A stretch of 64,000 nt of DNA from Halomonas shengliensis (GTDB taxonomy: Bacteria; Pseudomonadota; Gammaproteobacteria; Pseudomonadales; Halomonadaceae): NCBI RefSeq assembly GCF_900104135.1, contig NZ_FNIV01000001.1, positions 372,001 to 436,000 on the forward strand, written 5' to 3'. The translations under genes were made by a program, and so were the position numbers. The notes under the pieces are model-generated. The model saw only the letters and a list, made by a program, of their open reading frames with translations, ran no database searches and was not told the DNA's origin. Below are positions 24,820 to 33,031 of this stretch, in pieces; the stretch's first letter is position 1, and each line of letters begins with the position of its first letter.

Positions 24820-25857
24820 ATGAGCAATCGCAGGAAGACGCTGGTACTGGCCGGCGCGACCCTGGCCGCCGGCGCAAGCCTGGTCGCCTGGGCCGAGACC
24901 GAGGGGCATCCCTACGACAAGCTGGTGGAGATGGGCTATCCGGCGCCCCAGGAGGGCGAGCTGGTCCACGTGCCGCCGACCATGGCGGACCTCGAGGCGG
25001 CCGACATGAAGCCGCAGACCAAGGCGGTGATCCGGCGTGGCTACGAGCTGTTCACCAACACCCAGCAGCTGCGTGGCAAGAACGTCTTCAACGACATGAA
25101 CTGCTCCAGCTGCCACCTGGGCGAGGGGCGTCAGCCCTTCAGCGCCCCGGTGTGGCCGGCGGCGGTGACCCTGCCGGACTTCCGCGGCAAGAACCAGCAC
25201 GTCAACAACCTCGAGGAGCGCATCGCCGGCTGCTTCGCCTACTCCATGAACGGCACCCCGCCCGAGTACGGCAGCGACGACATGCTGGCGCTCTCCGCCT
25301 ACCACCAGTGGCTGGCCAAGGGCGCCCCCATGTACCCGGACCAGCCCATCTACGGCCGCGGCTTCCCGGCACCGGAGCGCCCCGAAGAGCTGAGCTACGC
25401 CAACGGCGAGGCCCTCTACGTGGAGAACTGTGCGGTCTGCCACGGCGAGGACGGTGGCGGCCTCTACCAGGACGGCGAGTATGTCTTCCCCGCCCCCTGG
25501 GGCGACGGCTCCAACAACTGGGGAGCGGGCATCGTGCGCACCCACACCGCGGCCGGGTTCATCAAGAACAACATGCCGCTGGGCCAGCCGCTGTCGCTCT
25601 CCGACCAGGAGGCCTGGGACATCGCCTACTACATGACCCAGCAGGAGCGTCCGCAGGACCCGCGTTACACCGGCAGCGTGGACGAGGTGCTGGAGAAGTT
25701 CGGCCCCACCTTCCACAAGCACTCCAGCTACGGCCAGGTCCGTGAGGTGGATGGCCACCGTCTCGCCGACCACGCCAACTGGGGCGAGAAGGGCGAGGAG
25801 ATCAAGCCCTGGAACGTCGGCCAGCCGCGCTTCGAGGACCTCGAGGTCGATCAGTAG
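24820..25857 (+). CDS. tsdA: diheme cytochrome c, TsdA-like thiosulfate dehydrogenase
   Basis: A 345-residue secreted diheme cytochrome with a signal peptide ending near AWAET. The heme sites are C95-SSC98-H99 and C204-AVC207-H208. Cys138, in RIAGCFAYSMNG, lies where TsdA family enzymes have the axial Cys ligand of the catalytic heme, and Met252 in NNMPLGQP is a candidate ligand for the second heme. TsdA joins two thiosulfate to tetrathionate and passes electrons to TsdB. It begins 13 bases after the c4-type gene. Sulfur genes all around support the call; a SoxAX-like cytochrome of other function is the alternative. Confidence 0.75.
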   Translation: MSNRRKTLVLAGATLAAGASLVAWAETEGHPYDKLVEMGYPAPQEGELVHVPPTMADLEAADMKPQTKAVIRRGYELFTNTQQLRGKNVFNDMNCSSCHLGEGRQPFSAPVWPAAVTLPDFRGKNQHVNNLEERIAGCFAYSMNGTPPEYGSDDMLALSAYHQWLAKGAPMYPDQPIYGRGFPAPERPEELSYANGEALYVENCAVCHGEDGGGLYQDGEYVFPAPWGDGSNNWGAGIVRTHTAAGFIKNNMPLGQPLSLSDQEAWDIAYYMTQQERPQDPRYTGSVDEVLEKFGPTFHKHSSYGQVREVDGHRLADHANWGEKGEEIKPWNVGQPRFEDLEVDQ

Positions 25858-25866
25858 GCCGACCCC

Positions 25867-25938
25867 GGCGCCGAGTCCTCGGCGCCAGGAGGCAGGCAGG
25901 AAGGCCCCGTCCGGCAGCAGCCGGTCGGGGCCTTTCTC
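25867..25938 (+). terminator. tandem terminator hairpins after tsdA
   Basis: Two hairpins follow tsdA. The first has a 9-bp stem (25867-25875 with 25878-25886). The second has a 15-bp stem with one mismatch (25901-25915 with 25920-25934) and an AGCA loop, followed by TCTCG after its TTT. The second can act in both directions between convergent tsdA and the DsbG-like gene. Confidence 0.85.
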
Positions 25939-25961
25939 GTCACGGGGGGGGCGCTTGAGGG

Positions 25962-26723
25962 TCAGGGCGCCGGGCTGCCCATCGCCTCCTCGAGACGCTC
26001 GGGGCTCGGCACGCCCTCGATGCGGTCGACCCGGTTCCCGGTGCGGAACAGGGTGGTGGGGGTGGCCATGAAGCCCAGGGATTCGAACAGCTGGTTGTTG
26101 GCGAAGACCTGCTCCTCGATCTCCCGCGGCTGCGGGCCGGGCACGATCTCCTCGCCCTCGCCGCTGTGGGCATGGAGGGCGGCGGCCGGGTCCTCGGCGC
26201 CGAGCAGGGCGGCGGCCTTGGCCGGGCTGTCCTGGGCCAGCACACCGATCATGATGTGGCGCAGCTGCACCCTGCCGGCCTCGATCCAGGGGCGGACGTC
26301 GTGCCAGAACTGGCGGCAGTAGGGGCAGTTGGGGTCGGTGAAGGTGTAGACGATGCGCTCGGCGTCGGGGTCGCCGTCGGCGATCCAGTGGCTCTCCTCC
26401 AGCTCCTGCCAGACCTGGGCGAACTGCTCGGCGCGTACATGCTCGTCCAGCGCCGCCTCGGAGAGGTTGTTGCCCTCGGCGTCGACCAGGGTGCCGACGA
26501 TGGCGTGCTCGCCGTCGGGCAGCAGGTAGATGGCGACCTCGCCGCCGGAGTGGCTGGCGCCGAAGCCGCGCAGCCCGCCGGGACCCTCGAACTCGCCGTG
26601 GATGGTCAGCCCCTGCTCGGTGAGGGCCTCCACCGGGGCGGGCCAGTGGTCGTCGGCGAGGGTGGGGAGGGCGGCGCCGCAGGCGGCGAGGCCCAGGGTC
26701 AGGGAGGGGAGGAGATGGCGCAT
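25962..26723 (-). CDS. DsbC/DsbG-like thiol:disulfide interchange protein
   Basis: A 253-residue periplasmic protein with a signal peptide (to about residue 22), an N-terminal dimerisation-like region and a C-terminal thioredoxin fold. The active site is DPNCPYC (Cys133, Cys136) in YTFTDPNCPYCRQFW, with the cis-Pro loop MATPTT. This is the DsbC/DsbG group, which isomerises or protects periplasmic cysteines. The ATG at 26723 gives the clean signal peptide; an upstream in-frame ATG does not. It is convergent with tsdA and divergent from the PCuAC gene, so a role in cytochrome or copper-site maturation is possible. Confidence 0.85.
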   Translation of the reverse strand: MRHLLPSLTLGLAACGAALPTLADDHWPAPVEALTEQGLTIHGEFEGPGGLRGFGASHSGGEVAIYLLPDGEHAIVGTLVDAEGNNLSEAALDEHVRAEQFAQVWQELEESHWIADGDPDAERIVYTFTDPNCPYCRQFWHDVRPWIEAGRVQLRHIMIGVLAQDSPAKAAALLGAEDPAAALHAHSGEGEEIVPGPQPREIEEQVFANNQLFESLGFMATPTTLFRTGNRVDRIEGVPSPERLEEAMGSPAP

Positions 26724-26941
26724 CGCAGGGTCCTGTGGAAGAAGGTCAGGGATGTGGGGTAGAGGCACGGGGTATGGAGTAGAGCATAGGGGTCTACACC
26801 AGACCGCCCGCGTCGTCTCGGGTTTCCCATCCTTGCACGCGGTGATTAGCCAGGGGTTAAGCGGGGCAGGGTGTCGCAGTCCTGCTCACGCCGTCTGTGT
26901 CGCGCTAAGCTGGAGACTCTTACTTGCCTCAGGAGTGTCGC

Positions 26942-27439
26942 ATGCGTCTTCTCTCTCTTCTCGCCGCGGCGGGGCTGGCGGTGGCCAGCGCCACGGCCCT
27001 GGCCGACACGCTCAGCGTCGAGGGCGCCCATGTGCGCGCCGTGCCGCCGGTCTCCACCACCACCGCCGCCTTCATGCGGCTGCACAACAGCGGCGAGGCC
27101 GACCGCGAGCTGGTGGCGGCGAGCACCCCGGCGGCCCGGGTGGCGGAGCTCCACAACCATGTCGACGTGGACGGCGTGATGCAGATGCGCCAGGTGGAGG
27201 CGATTGCGGTGCCGGCGGGCGAGGGCGCACGCCTGGCCCCGGGTGGCTACCACCTGATGCTGATCGACCTGGTGGCGCCGCTCCACGAGGGCGACGAGGT
27301 GGCGCTCTCGCTGACCTTCGACGACGGCCAGACCCTCGAGGTGGCGGCCCCGGTGCGTCGCATCGAGACCATGGGCCATGGCATGGCCGACGATGGTGCC
27401 GAGGGGAAGGCCGAGGGCATGTCGCACTCGGCTCACTGA
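26942..27439 (+). CDS. periplasmic PCuAC copper chaperone
   Basis: A 165-residue secreted protein with a signal peptide to about residue 21. The PCuAC copper motif H-x10-M-x21-H-x-M is exact: His71, Met82, His104, Met106. The C-terminal tail (about 141-165) is rich in Met and His and may bind additional copper. PCuAC proteins deliver Cu(I) to cytochrome oxidase. The ATG at 26942 has an AGGAG Shine-Dalgarno. It stands alone, divergent from the DsbG-like gene. Confidence 0.9.
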   Translation: MRLLSLLAAAGLAVASATALADTLSVEGAHVRAVPPVSTTTAAFMRLHNSGEADRELVAASTPAARVAELHNHVDVDGVMQMRQVEAIAVPAGEGARLAPGGYHLMLIDLVAPLHEGDEVALSLTFDDGQTLEVAAPVRRIETMGHGMADDGAEGKAEGMSHSAH

Positions 27440-27514
27440 GGCGGCACCGCTGGGCGGGCGGGACGCGAGTCGCTACAATGCGCCGAGTCCCGTCTTCCCG
27501 TTCTGGAACCTGCC

Positions 27515-27988
27515 ATGCACTGTCCCTTCTGCGGCACCCACGACACCAAGGTCACCGACTCGCGGCTGGTCGCCGAGGGGGACCAGGTGCGCCGGCGTCG
27601 CCAGTGCGTGGCCTGCGGCGAGCGCTTCACCACCTACGAGACCGCCGAGCTGGTGATGCCGCGGGTGATCAAGGGCGATGGCTCCCGCGAGGCCTTCAAC
27701 GAGGAGAAGCTGCGCGCCGGCATGCTGCGCGCCCTGGAGAAGCGCCCGGTGAGCGCCGAGGCCATCGAGGCGGCGGTGCAGCGCATCCGCCAGGCCCTGC
27801 GCGCCCGGGGCGAGCGCGAGATCCACGCCCGCGACATCGGCGAGGCGGTGATGGCCGCGCTGCGCGGCCTCGACCAGGTCGCCTACATCCGCTTCGCCTC
27901 CGTCTACCGCCGCTTCCAGGACATCGACGAGTTCCGCGCCGAGATCGAGCGTCTCGCCCAGGATCCTGACCAGCCCGCCTCCCGCTGA
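27515..27988 (+). CDS. nrdR: transcriptional repressor NrdR
   Basis: A 157-residue regulator of ribonucleotide reductase genes. The N-terminal zinc ribbon has Cys3, Cys6, Cys31 and Cys34 (MHCPFCG and CVACGERF). It is followed by an ATP-cone domain from about residue 49 ([22 protein letters not shown]), which senses ATP and dATP. Length is typical. It begins the conserved nrdR-rib-nusB-thiL-pgpA order, with ribD 13 bases downstream. Confidence 0.97.
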   Translation: MHCPFCGTHDTKVTDSRLVAEGDQVRRRRQCVACGERFTTYETAELVMPRVIKGDGSREAFNEEKLRAGMLRALEKRPVSAEAIEAAVQRIRQALRARGEREIHARDIGEAVMAALRGLDQVAYIRFASVYRRFQDIDEFRAEIERLAQDPDQPASR

Positions 27989-28001
27989 CCCGGAGCCTCC
28001 C

Positions 28002-29147
28002 ATGGCCGACCCCACGCCCCCGCACGCCTGGATGGCCCGTGCCCTCGAGCTGGCCCGCCGCGGCCTCTACACCACCCACCCCAACCCCCGCGTCGGCTGC
28101 GTGCTGGTCAAGGACGGCCGCGTGGTGGGGGAGGGCTACCATGCCCGCGCCGGCGAGCCCCACGCCGAGGTGCATGCCTTGAGCGCCGCCGGCGACGCGG
28201 CTCGCGGCGCCACCGCCTACGTCACCCTGGAGCCCTGCTCCCACCAGGGACGCACCGGCCCCTGCGCCCAGGCGCTGATCGCGGCCGGCGTCGCCCGGGT
28301 GGTGGTGGCCATGGAGGATCCCAACCCGGCGGTGGCCGGCCGCGGCATCGCCATGCTGCGCGAGGCCGGCATCGAGGTGGCGGTGGGCATCGCCGAGGAC
28401 GAGGCCCGGACGCTCAACGCCGGCTTCGTGCGGCGCATGGACCATGGCCGCCCCTTCGTGCGCCTGAAGATGGCCATGAGCCTCGACGGCCGTACCGCCA
28501 TGCAGTCGGGCGAATCGCAGTGGATCACCGGCCCCGAGGCGCGGTGCCAGGTGCAGCGCCTGCGCGCGCGTTCCAGCGCCGTGCTCACCGGGGTGGAATC
28601 GGTGATCTTCGACAACTCGCGGCTCACCGTGCGCGCCGACCAGCTCGGCCTGCCCGATGCCGAGGCCATCGCCTCTCGCCAGCCGCTGCGGGTGATCGTC
28701 GACAGCCGCCTGCGCCTGCCCGAGGCGGCGGCCTGCCTCACCGAGCCGGGGCGCACCCTGGTGGTGGCGGTGGAGGGCGTCGAGGAGGAGCGTATCGCGC
28801 GGCTCACCCGTGCCGGGGCCGAGGTGCTCACCCTGCCCGCCGGCGCCGACGGTCGGGTCGACCTCGATGCCGTGCTGCGCCACCTGGCCGAGGTCGAGCA
28901 GGCCAACGAGGTGCTGCTGGAGACCGGGGCGACGCTGGCCGGCGCCATGCTCGACGCCGGCCTGGTGGACGAGATGCAGCTCTTCGTGGCGCCCACCCTG
29001 CTCGGCGGCGACGCCCGGCCGCTGTTTCAGCTCGCCGGCATCGAGACCATGGCCCACCAGCGTGGCCTGGAGATACTCGATATCCGCGCCGTGGGGCAGG
29101 ACTGGCGCATCACCGCCCGGCCCAAACGCCGTAGTCCGACGCGCTAG
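28002..29147 (+). CDS. ribD: bifunctional riboflavin deaminase/reductase
   Basis: A 381-residue enzyme for the second and third steps of riboflavin synthesis. The N-terminal zinc deaminase has HAEVHAL and PCSHQGRTGPC. The C-terminal reductase begins near residue 148 (VRLKMAMSLDGRTAM, SGESQWITG). Length and domain order are standard. The next gene in this conserved order is usually riboflavin synthase; here there is a 135-base gap and then ribBX. Confidence 0.95.
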   Translation: MADPTPPHAWMARALELARRGLYTTHPNPRVGCVLVKDGRVVGEGYHARAGEPHAEVHALSAAGDAARGATAYVTLEPCSHQGRTGPCAQALIAAGVARVVVAMEDPNPAVAGRGIAMLREAGIEVAVGIAEDEARTLNAGFVRRMDHGRPFVRLKMAMSLDGRTAMQSGESQWITGPEARCQVQRLRARSSAVLTGVESVIFDNSRLTVRADQLGLPDAEAIASRQPLRVIVDSRLRLPEAAACLTEPGRTLVVAVEGVEEERIARLTRAGAEVLTLPAGADGRVDLDAVLRHLAEVEQANEVLLETGATLAGAMLDAGLVDEMQLFVAPTLLGGDARPLFQLAGIETMAHQRGLEILDIRAVGQDWRITARPKRRSPTR

Positions 29148-29282
29148 CGCCTTGGTTGCCTTTACTGGCGCGCAGCGACCGACCACGGTACCCTGACGCC
29201 GTTTCGAGGCGGGCGACGCCCCCGGCCGACGCCAGCGTCGCCGAGCGCCGACGCCCGCCCGCGCAGAACTTGTGGAGATCTC

Positions 29283-30449
29283 ATGGTGCACGCCACTAGC
29301 GGGGGCCTGGCCCCCATCGAGGACCTGATCGAGGACATTCGTCAGGGCAAGATGGTGATCCTAATGGATGACGAGGATCGCGAGAACGAAGGCGACATCA
29401 TCATGGCCGCCGAGAAGGTGCGGGCCGAGCATATCAACTTCATGGCCCGCCACGCCCGCGGCCTGATCTGCCTGCCCATGACCCGCAGTCGCTGCGAGCG
29501 CCTCCGCCTGCCGCTTATGGTCAACGACAACGGCTCCGGCTTTGGCACCAAGTTCACCCTCTCCATCGAGGCCGCCGAGGGGGTCACCACCGGCATCTCC
29601 GCCGCCGACCGCGCGCGCACCGTGCAGGCCGCCGTGGCCCACGACGCCCGCCCCGAGGACATCGTCCAGCCCGGCCACATCTTCCCGCTGATGGCCGAGC
29701 CCGGCGGCGTGCTGCGTCGCGCCGGCCACACCGAGGCCGCCTGCGACCTCTCCGCCCTGGCCGGCCTCGACCCCAGCGGCGTGATCTGCGAGATCATGAA
29801 CGACGACGGCACCATGGCCCGGCGCCCCGAGCTCGAGCGCTTCGCCGAGGAACACGGCCTGAAGATGGGCACCATCGCCGACCTGATCCACTACCGTATC
29901 CACAACGAGCAGACCGTGGATCACGAGGAGTCGACCACGGTGCAGACCGCCCACGGCGAGCTCACCCTGCACGTCTTCCGTGACAGCATCCAGGGGGCCC
30001 ACCACCTGGCACTGGTCAAGGGGCGGCCGAGCCCCGAGGCGCCGACCACGGTGCGCGTGCACCTGGCCAGCACCATGCGCGACCTGCTGTGCCTGGAGAA
30101 GGGCGACGGGGGGCACTGGGCCTCCCACGCGGCGATCGCCGAGGTCGCCCGCAGCGAGCGCGGCGTCTTCGTGCTGCTCGACGACGGCCGTCCGCACCTC
30201 GACCTGCGCGACCAGCTCGACATCTTCCTCGAGCGCCGCCGGGCGCCGCGTACCAGCGCCTCGGATGGCGCCGGTAACTACCTGACCATCGGCACCGGGT
30301 CGCAGATCCTGCGCCACCTCGGCGTGGGCCAGATGCGGCTGCTCAGCTCGCCGTGGAAGTTCTCGGCGCTCTCCGGCTTCGACCTTGAGGTGGTCGAGCG
30401 CCTGGGCCCCGAGGACGTGGCGCGCACCGGCGACGAGGCCGGCGACTGA
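29283..30449 (+). CDS. ribB: 3,4-dihydroxy-2-butanone-4-phosphate synthase with degenerate RibA-like domain (RibBX)
   Basis: A 388-residue protein. Residues 1-205 form RibB, with [10 protein letters not shown], the GLICLPM strand and [13 protein letters not shown], making the four-carbon precursor of riboflavin from ribulose 5-phosphate. Residues about 210-388 resemble GTP cyclohydrolase II, but the zinc site is missing: where RibA has VRVHSEC and a Cys-x-Cys pair, this protein has [15 protein letters not shown] and no second Cys motif. It is therefore probably not a cyclohydrolase, matching the RibBX variant known in Proteobacteria; a separate RibA must exist elsewhere. No FMN riboswitch is visible in the 135-base leader. 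Confidence 0.9.
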   Translation: MVHATSGGLAPIEDLIEDIRQGKMVILMDDEDRENEGDIIMAAEKVRAEHINFMARHARGLICLPMTRSRCERLRLPLMVNDNGSGFGTKFTLSIEAAEGVTTGISAADRARTVQAAVAHDARPEDIVQPGHIFPLMAEPGGVLRRAGHTEAACDLSALAGLDPSGVICEIMNDDGTMARRPELERFAEEHGLKMGTIADLIHYRIHNEQTVDHEESTTVQTAHGELTLHVFRDSIQGAHHLALVKGRPSPEAPTTVRVHLASTMRDLLCLEKGDGGHWASHAAIAEVARSERGVFVLLDDGRPHLDLRDQLDIFLERRRAPRTSASDGAGNYLTIGTGSQILRHLGVGQMRLLSSPWKFSALSGFDLEVVERLGPEDVARTGDEAGD

Positions 30450-30548
30450 GCCGGCCGGCGCTACCGCCCGTTCAACCCCGTTCTTCATCACCCTATTTCA
30501 CCCCCAGGGCGCGGCACCGCCGCCCCAGGGGCACAGCAGGAAACCGAC

Positions 30549-31043
30549 ATGGAACCCATTGCACAACTCGAAGGCAGCTTCGTCGACGTCGACGGTCGTT
30601 ACGTGATCGTGGTGGGGCGCTTCAACCACCACGTGGTGGACAGCCTGGTGGAGGGCGCCGTGGATAGCCTGGTGCGCCACGGCGTCGACCCCGAGAACAT
30701 CGATATCGTCCACGTGCCGGGCGCCTGGGAGCTGCCGCTGGCGGTCAAGCAGGCGCTCAAGGTAGCCCGCCCCGAGGCGGTGATCGCCCTGGGCGCGGTG
30801 ATCCGCGGCGGCACCCCGCACTTCGAGTACGTGGCCGGCGGCTGCAACGCGGCGCTTGGCAACCTGCAGCTGGAGTTCGACACCCCCATCGCCAACGGCG
30901 TGCTGACCGTCAACTCTATCGAGCAGGCCATCGAGCGCTCCGGCACCAAGGCCGGCAACAAGGGCGCCGAGGCGGCCATGGCCGCCATGGAGATGGTCTC
31001 GCTGATGCGCCAGCTGGGCGGCGGTGCCGAGGAGGAGGCATGA
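30549..31043 (+). CDS. ribH: 6,7-dimethyl-8-ribityllumazine synthase
   Basis: A 164-residue enzyme that condenses the RibB and RibD/Yig products into lumazine, assembling into hollow capsids in many bacteria. [34 protein letters not shown], and [19 protein letters not shown] with the catalytic His are all present. It ends with ATGA overlapping nusB. Confidence 0.96.
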   Translation: MEPIAQLEGSFVDVDGRYVIVVGRFNHHVVDSLVEGAVDSLVRHGVDPENIDIVHVPGAWELPLAVKQALKVARPEAVIALGAVIRGGTPHFEYVAGGCNAALGNLQLEFDTPIANGVLTVNSIEQAIERSGTKAGNKGAEAAMAAMEMVSLMRQLGGGAEEEA

Positions 31044-31537
31044 GCCGCGAGCGCGCGCCTTCCAAGGCGCAGCAGTCACGCCGCGCCGCCCGCGAGCTGG
31101 CGGTGCAGTGCCTCTACCAGTGGCACATGACCGGCAAGTCCATCACCGCGGTGGAGGCGGAGTTCAGGAGCCAGGTGGCCGACGACGACCTCGAGGACCA
31201 CGAGAACTGGCACAAGGTCATGGAGATCGCCGACCTGGCGCTGTTCCATGAGCTGGTGCACAACGTGGCGCGCTTCAAGGCCGACCTCGACGCCTCCATC
31301 TCGCCGCTGCTCGACCGCAAGGTCGACGAGCTCGACGCCATCGAGCTCACCATCCTGCGCCTGGGCGCCTACGAGCTGTCGCGGCGGCTGGACTTGCCCT
31401 ACCGGGTGGCGATCAACGAGGGCGTGGAGCTGGCCAAGTCGTTCGGGGCCACCGACGGCCACAAGTACGTCAACGGCATCCTCGACAAGCTTGCCGGGCG
31501 CCTGCGTGGTGCCGAGGTGGCCGCCCGCCGCCGCTGA
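31040..31537 (+). CDS. nusB: transcription antitermination factor NusB
   Basis: A 165-residue all-helical RNA-binding protein that joins NusE on boxA of rRNA leaders. [33 protein letters not shown] and [27 protein letters not shown] are diagnostic. It overlaps ribH by 4 bases and precedes thiL by 11, in the order conserved across gammaproteobacteria. Confidence 0.97.
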   Translation: MSRERAPSKAQQSRRAARELAVQCLYQWHMTGKSITAVEAEFRSQVADDDLEDHENWHKVMEIADLALFHELVHNVARFKADLDASISPLLDRKVDELDAIELTILRLGAYELSRRLDLPYRVAINEGVELAKSFGATDGHKYVNGILDKLAGRLRGAEVAARRR

Positions 31538-31548
31538 AGGGAAACCGG

Positions 31549-32514
31549 ATGCATAGCGAATTCGACCTTATCGCCCGCTACTTCACTCCCGCTCCCCCCG
31601 GCCCGGAAGCCGGCGTGGCGCTGGGGGTGGGTGACGACTGTGCGCTGCTGGCGCCCACCCCGGGCCGGCGGCTGGCGGTAAGCGTCGACACCTCGGTGGC
31701 GGGGGTGCACTTCCCTGCCGAGGCACCGGCCGAGGCGATCGGCCACCGCGCCCTGGCGGTGAGCCTCTCGGACCTGGCCGCCATGGGGGCCCGCGCCCGC
31801 TGGTGCTTCATGGCGCTGACCCTCCAGGCGCGCCCGGACGCCTGGCTCGAGGCCTTCTCTCGCGGCTTCAAGGCGCTGTGTGACGCCACCGGCACCACGC
31901 TTGCCGGCGGCGACATCACCCGCGGTGAGCTGGCCATCGGCGTCACCGTGATGGGGGAGGTGGCGCCTGAGGCCGCCCTGACTCGTGGCGGCGGCCGGCC
32001 CGGTGACCTGGTGGCGGTCACCGGGGCCCTGGGCGGCGGCGCCGGCGGCCTGGCGGCCTGGCAGGCCGGCGAGCGCGATGTCGGCCATCCCTTGCTCGCC
32101 CGCTACCTCTTCCCCCGGCCGCGGCTGGCCGCCGGCGAGGCGCTCGCCAGGCTTGCCACCGCCGCGGTGGACCTCTCCGACGGCCTGCTCGCCGATCTGG
32201 GCCACATCCTCGAGCACTCCGGCGGCGGCGCCCGGCTCGAGCCCGAGGCGCTGCCCCTGGCCGAGGGGCTGGTGGAGGCGCTGGGCGAGGCCCGGGCGCA
32301 GGAGGCGGCGCTCTCCGGCGGCGACGACTACGAGCTGCTGATCTGCCTGCCCGCCGAGCGCCTCGACGAGGCCCGCCGGCGCCTCGCGGCGCTGGCGCTG
32401 CCGCTGACGGTGATCGGGCGCCTGACCGAGGCGCCCGGGCTGCACGGGGTGCCGGGGGCTCGCCGCCTCGGCTGGCAGCACTTCCGCGGCGACGAGACGG
32501 GAGGTCGCCCATGA
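31549..32514 (+). CDS. thiL: thiamine-monophosphate kinase
   Basis: A 321-residue cytoplasmic enzyme that phosphorylates thiamine monophosphate to the active diphosphate cofactor. The start EFDLIARYF, the GVGDDCALL ATP/metal motif, DTSVAGVHFP, GGDITRG and LSDGLLADLGHI are typical of the AIR-synthase-like kinases. It overlaps pgpA by ATGA. Confidence 0.96.
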   Translation: MHSEFDLIARYFTPAPPGPEAGVALGVGDDCALLAPTPGRRLAVSVDTSVAGVHFPAEAPAEAIGHRALAVSLSDLAAMGARARWCFMALTLQARPDAWLEAFSRGFKALCDATGTTLAGGDITRGELAIGVTVMGEVAPEAALTRGGGRPGDLVAVTGALGGGAGGLAAWQAGERDVGHPLLARYLFPRPRLAAGEALARLATAAVDLSDGLLADLGHILEHSGGGARLEPEALPLAEGLVEALGEARAQEAALSGGDDYELLICLPAERLDEARRRLAALALPLTVIGRLTEAPGLHGVPGARRLGWQHFRGDETGGRP

Positions 32515-32984
32515 ACCGCGCCCCGGCCAGCGTCTGGCATCGCCCCTCTCACTTCCTCGCCTTCGGCCTGGGCAGCGGGGCCGTGCCCTTCGCCCCCGGC
32601 ACCTTCGGCACCCTGGCCGCTATCCCCTTCTACTGGCTGCTCTCGGAGCTACCCCTCGACTGGTACTGGGGCGTCATCGTCATCGCCTTCCTGTGGGGCG
32701 TGTGGCTGTGCGAGAAGACCTCCCGGGACCTCGGCGTCCACGACCACTCCGGCATCGTCTGGGACGAGTTCGTGGGCTACTGGATCACCATGGCCGCGGT
32801 GCCCTTCTCCTGGGAGGCGGCGCTGTGGGGCTTCGTGGTGTTCCGGGTGTTCGACGTGATCAAGCCGTTCCCCATCCGCTGGGCGGATCGCCGGGTGGCC
32901 GGGGGCTTCGGCATCATGATCGACGACGTGCTCGCCGGCATCTACGCCTGGAGCCTGATGCACCTCTGGTTCTGGCTACACTAG
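32511..32984 (+). CDS. pgpA: phosphatidylglycerophosphatase A
   Basis: A 157-residue inner-membrane enzyme that removes phosphate from phosphatidylglycerophosphate to make phosphatidylglycerol. The start LAFGLGSGAVPFAPGTFGTLAAIP, the active region HDHSGIVWDEFVGYWI and FRVFDVIKPFPIRWADRR are characteristic, with about three to four helices. It is translationally coupled to thiL and ends this conserved block. Confidence 0.95.
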   Translation: MNRAPASVWHRPSHFLAFGLGSGAVPFAPGTFGTLAAIPFYWLLSELPLDWYWGVIVIAFLWGVWLCEKTSRDLGVHDHSGIVWDEFVGYWITMAAVPFSWEAALWGFVVFRVFDVIKPFPIRWADRRVAGGFGIMIDDVLAGIYAWSLMHLWFWLH

Positions 32985-33031
32985 GGCGAGGCCCGCGTCG
33001 CCGGGAAGGCGCCACCGGGAAGGGAGGCTGG

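Noticed and set aside
27440..27514. nrdR promoter with TACAAT -10 near 27474
   Set aside because: The -10 is good, but no acceptable -35 lies at normal spacing, so it was not listed.
29148..29282. FMN riboswitch before ribBX
   Set aside because: The conserved RFN segments are absent; only GC-rich self-complementary sequence is present.
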